Positions 6,641 to 8,821 of a DNA stretch of 8,821 nucleotides are shown here, piece after piece. A model generated the notes under the pieces. That model did not search any database. It was given only the letters and a program-made list of their open reading frames with translations, and was not told the origin of the DNA. The stretch's first letter is position 1, and every line of letters starts with the position of its first letter. Origin of the DNA: Planctomycetota bacterium (GTDB taxonomy: Bacteria; Planctomycetota; Brocadiia; Brocadiales; Bathyanammoxibiaceae); NCBI GenBank assembly GCA_030623665.1, contig JAUXLO010000069.1, positions 1 to 8,821 on the forward strand, read 5' to 3'. The translations under genes and the position numbers were made by a program.

Positions 6641-7033
6641 ATGAAGACACGTCGTTTTGTCCAATTAACGGTTATTCTCTTTTGGGCCATCCTCTTGGTG
6701 TCTTGCGCCGGGTACGAGATCCCTAAAGATGTAAGCGGTCCAGCCTTCATCGAGGCGATTCCTCATGAGATTACTGCAGGGACCGGGGAGGTTCAGACCA
6801 TCTGGGTTACAGTGCTGGATGGCGCCGGGAATCCGGTTCCTAATGTACTGGTCCGTGCCAGAAGCGACACACCACCTCGTGTCCTGGTAACACCGGAGAG
6901 TTCGTTGACCGATGAGGAAGGGAAGGCCATTTTTACCGCAAACGCGATCAGCCACTTCCCGGGTACGGCACATATAATCTTTACTGCTGACGGGCTGTCT
7001 GTCGAGGTAGAAACCTATTTTATCTACCTATAG
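6641..7033 (+). CDS. Small lipoprotein with one bacterial Ig-like (Big_1-type) domain
   Basis: From ATG 6641 the product is 130 residues. It has a textbook lipoprotein signal peptide: K-T-R-R, a hydrophobic core (residues 9-20), and the lipobox Leu-Val-Ser-Cys (19-22). The mature part resembles one Big_1/invasin-type Ig-like domain: an alternating strand pattern (VQTIWVTVLD, 51-60), the turn G-N-P-V-P-N-V (63-69), the strand VLVRARS (69-75) and the usual L-T-D-E-E-G-K-A segment (89-97). It is probably a small surface or periplasmic adhesion or structural protein. In-frame starts further upstream (ATG 6611, TTG 6602) would place extra, partly acidic residues before the signal peptide, so they are less likely, although no start has a clear ribosome site. 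The gene lies 102 bases after pcm in the same direction and converges with trmD 23 bases downstream. No specific function can be assigned. Confidence 0.75.
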   Translation: MKTRRFVQLTVILFWAILLVSCAGYEIPKDVSGPAFIEAIPHEITAGTGEVQTIWVTVLDGAGNPVPNVLVRARSDTPPRVLVTPESSLTDEEGKAIFTANAISHFPGTAHIIFTADGLSVEVETYFIYL

Positions 7034-7056
7034 ATGTAGCAGGACCCTTTGGTTGG

Positions 7057-7761
7057 TTATCGGGAAACTGTTTTTGGGCCGGGTCTTTTAAGTAAATCGG
7101 GTCTCTTTATGCGGGTGCGTTCCTGGGCCTGATCCTCGCGCCACTGCTGTATCCTCTCATGATGTCCGGAAATGAGTACATCCGGCACCTTCAGGCCCCT
7201 GAACTCTCTGGGCTTGGTGTACTGGGGATACTCCAGGAGGCCGTTCTTAAAGGATTCAACCTCAGGTGAGTCCTCATCCCCCAATACCCCTGGTACCAGT
7301 CTCACAACGGCATCAATCACTACCATTGCCGGGGTCTCTCCGCCACTCAATACATAATCACCAATAGATATCTCAAGGAAATCGAACCCCTGCCTTATCC
7401 TCTCGTCGAAGCCCTCATAGTGGCCGCAGACCAACATGAGCCGTTTCTCCCTGGAGAGTGCCTCTGCGGTGGACTGGGTGAATCTTTCTCCCTGCGGCGT
7501 CAGTAACACCTTTCTGGCGGGTTCACTATCGTCTCTTTCCACCTCCTCAATAGCCCTGAACACCGGCTCGGGCGTCATCACCATACCGGGGCCTCCCCCA
7601 TATGGCCTGTCGTCTACCTTCTTGTGTTTGTCCAGGGTGTAGTCCCTTATATTCCAGAGATGATAACTCACCAGCTCCTTTTCCCGTGCAAGCTTTAGCA
7701 TACTCTGCCCCAGCACGGCCTGAAACATCTCCGGAAACAGGGTCAATATATCGATGCGCAT
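7057..7761 (-). CDS. trmD: tRNA (guanine-37-N1)-methyltransferase TrmD
   Basis: TrmD methylates G37 next to the anticodon of several tRNAs with S-adenosylmethionine, which prevents +1 frameshifting. The 234 residues carry the trefoil-knot SPOUT signatures: MRIDILTLFPEMF at the N-terminus, PYGGGPGMVM (53-62), CGHYEGFDERI (112-122) and ISIGDYVLSGGE (131-142). The C-terminal tRNA-binding region includes DSPEVESFKNGLLEYPQYT (164-182) and SGHHERIQQWR (198-208). The ATG is well supported by the conserved N-terminus but has only a weak ribosome site. It follows rpsP by 36 bases and is probably co-transcribed with it. The usual downstream rplS is absent; a convergent lipoprotein gene lies there instead. 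The length is normal and no key residue is missing. Confidence 0.98.
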   Translation of the reverse strand: MRIDILTLFPEMFQAVLGQSMLKLAREKELVSYHLWNIRDYTLDKHKKVDDRPYGGGPGMVMTPEPVFRAIEEVERDDSEPARKVLLTPQGERFTQSTAEALSREKRLMLVCGHYEGFDERIRQGFDFLEISIGDYVLSGGETPAMVVIDAVVRLVPGVLGDEDSPEVESFKNGLLEYPQYTKPREFRGLKVPDVLISGHHERIQQWREDQAQERTRIKRPDLLKRPGPKTVSR

Positions 7762-7797
7762 ATTAGAACCAGCGGGTTAGTCCTAGGATATATGGCC

Positions 7798-8052
7798 TCA
7801 ACGCCTGACGGATATGCCGTGTCTCTTTAAGATAACGGCAACCTTCTCCGTAGGCTGCGCTCCTACACTCAGCCAGTACTCAATCCTGTCCTTCTTGAGT
7901 ATTTCCCTCTTGGCGTCATCCTTCTCTAACGGGTCATAGTGTCCGACTTCCTCAATGGCCTCTCCGTCCCTCTCCTCGTGGGCGTCAAAGATGCCTATCC
8001 TGTAGAAAGGCCTGTTCCTGCGACCCATCCTCTTCATTCTTATTCTTACCAC
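7798..8052 (-). CDS. rpsP: 30S ribosomal protein S16
   Basis: S16 is a small primary assembly protein of the 30S subunit. The 84 residues match the family from end to end: VRIRMKRMGRRNRPFYRI at the N-terminus, VGHYDP (36-41), and the DRIEYWLSVGAQPTEKV segment (55-71). The start codon is GTG, reading V-R-I-R after it, supported by a full AGGAGG ribosome site six bases upstream. The stop is TGA, so UGA does act as a normal stop in this genome outside the selenocysteine context. The gene lies between ffh (32-base gap) and trmD (36-base gap). Confidence 0.98.
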   Translation of the reverse strand: MVRIRMKRMGRRNRPFYRIGIFDAHEERDGEAIEEVGHYDPLEKDDAKREILKKDRIEYWLSVGAQPTEKVAVILKRHGISVRR

Positions 8053-8058
8053 TTCTTT

Positions 8059-8064
8059 CCTCCT
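8059..8064 (-). promoter_or_regulatory. Ribosome binding site of rpsP
   Basis: CCTCCT on the + strand reads AGGAGG on the coding strand and lies six bases before the GTG start at 8052. It confirms that the GTG is the true start. Confidence 0.85.
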
Positions 8065-8084
8065 ATAGGTTCGATATAGGTCAA

Positions 8085-8821
8085 TTATCCCTTCCTGCCT
8101 CTTCCAAGGCCCATCGGGAGGCCCATCTTGGGCATACCCATAGGGCCACCAGCGCTTACCTGTTTTAACATCTTTTTCACGAACTTGAACTGCTTCAGGA
8201 GTTGGTTTACATCCTGAGTCGTGGTTCCACTGCCCTTGGCTATCCTCGTCCTGCGGCTCCCACCGATAACGTCCGGTTTTTGCCTTTCCTCTTTGGTCAT
8301 GGACTGCATTATTGCCTCTATCCTGTTCATCTGCCGGTCATCTACGTCCAGTCCCTCCAGCTTATTGCCCATTCCGGGTATCATGCCCAAGAGGTCCTGG
8401 AGTGGCCCCATCTTCTTCAGCTGCTGAAGCTGGTCCATAAAGTCATCAAGTGTGAGGGTGTCGTCCTTTATCTTTCTGGCAAAGGACTTCGCCTGTTCCT
8501 CGTCCGTTACCGCCTTGGCCTTCTCCACCAGGGTCACCACGTCGCCCATGCCCAGGATTCGAGACGCCATACGGTCCGGGTGGAATTCTTCCAGCTTGTC
8601 CAGCTTCTCTCCTACGCCTACAAACTTTACGGGCTTTCCGGTGACGGCCTTAATGGACAGCGCTGCGCCCCCTCGTGTGTCGCCGTCGAGCTTTGTCAGG
8701 ATGGCGCCGTCGAACTCCAGATTGGAATTAAACTCCTTCGCGCTGTTAACTGCATCCTGACCCGTCATGGCATCGCACACATAGTAGATGTGACTGGGTT
8801 CTACTTTGTCCCTGATGTCCC
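8085..8821 (-). CDS. ffh: Signal recognition particle protein Ffh (C-terminal part, 5' partial)
   Basis: Ffh (SRP54) is the GTPase of the signal recognition particle. It binds signal peptides emerging from ribosomes and 4.5S RNA and docks with FtsY. The window holds only the last 244 or so residues; the frame stays open to the window edge, so the N domain and P-loop lie outside. Visible are the end of the G domain (DAMTGQDA, then TKLDGDTRGG as the guanine-specificity motif), the linker GEKLDKLEEFHPDRMASRILGMGD, and the M domain. The M domain includes LLGMIPGM and the RNA-binding SRRTRIAKGSG helix-turn region, and a methionine- and glycine-rich tail ends in G-R-G-R-K-G. It is the first visible gene of the minus-strand ffh-rpsP-trmD cluster, 32 bases ahead of rpsP. 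Nothing looks damaged. Confidence 0.98.
   Translation of the reverse strand, partial: DIRDKVEPSHIYYVCDAMTGQDAVNSAKEFNSNLEFDGAILTKLDGDTRGGAALSIKAVTGKPVKFVGVGEKLDKLEEFHPDRMASRILGMGDVVTLVEKAKAVTDEEQAKSFARKIKDDTLTLDDFMDQLQQLKKMGPLQDLLGMIPGMGNKLEGLDVDDRQMNRIEAIMQSMTKEERQKPDVIGGSRRTRIAKGSGTTTQDVNQLLKQFKFVKKMLKQVSAGGPMGMPKMGLPMGLGRGRKG

Noticed and set aside
7034..7056. Terminator between the convergent lipoprotein and trmD genes
   Set aside because: The gap is only 23 bases and shows no hairpin with a T-run on either strand.

Overview
The window looks like chromosomal DNA from an anaerobic or facultatively anaerobic, probably Gram-negative bacterium that makes selenoproteins. Three things point there: a selenophosphate synthetase that itself carries an in-frame UGA (selenocysteine) codon, a NuoF-type flavoprotein subunit of a soluble NAD(P)H-linked oxidoreductase, and two consecutive predicted exported lipoproteins. 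GC content is moderate, and AGG (Arg) and ATA (Ile) are used often. The genes alone do not fix the phylum; Desulfobacterota, Nitrospirota and anaerobic Planctomycetota would all fit. There are no mobile elements, CRISPR arrays, tRNAs or rRNAs, and no gene-free stretch exceeds about 120 bases.

Bases 1-5663 (+ strand) form a tight five-gene run with intergenic gaps of 0, 34, 25 and 13 bases, consistent with one operon. In order they are: a NuoF-like diaphorase subunit with a fused thioredoxin-like [2Fe-2S] domain (5' end outside the window), a MobB/BioD-like P-loop protein with a cysteine cluster, recJ, a YbaK/EbsC-type aminoacyl-tRNA deacylase, and selD. The selD gene starts at 4617, and its codon 16 is UGA within the active-site motif C-G-G-U-A-G-K. 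A plausible bacterial SECIS hairpin follows directly.

Bases 5780-7033 (+ strand) hold two genes for predicted exported lipoproteins: a protein-L-isoaspartate O-methyltransferase with a signal peptide, and a small single-domain Ig-like (Big_1-type) protein.

Bases 7057-8821 (- strand, converging on the lipoprotein genes) hold the translation and secretion cluster ffh (5' end outside the window), rpsP and trmD. It lacks the rimM and KH-domain genes that often separate rpsP from trmD.

A functional theme can be inferred for the first part. A NuoF-type electron-input subunit, a MobB-like cofactor-handling GTPase/ATPase and selenophosphate synthetase would all suit a molybdenum- or tungsten-dependent, selenocysteine-containing formate dehydrogenase or a related enzyme. 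Its catalytic subunit would have to lie upstream and is not visible. The most interesting element is the recoded selD, which an ordinary gene caller would truncate at 4680, losing both catalytic residues.
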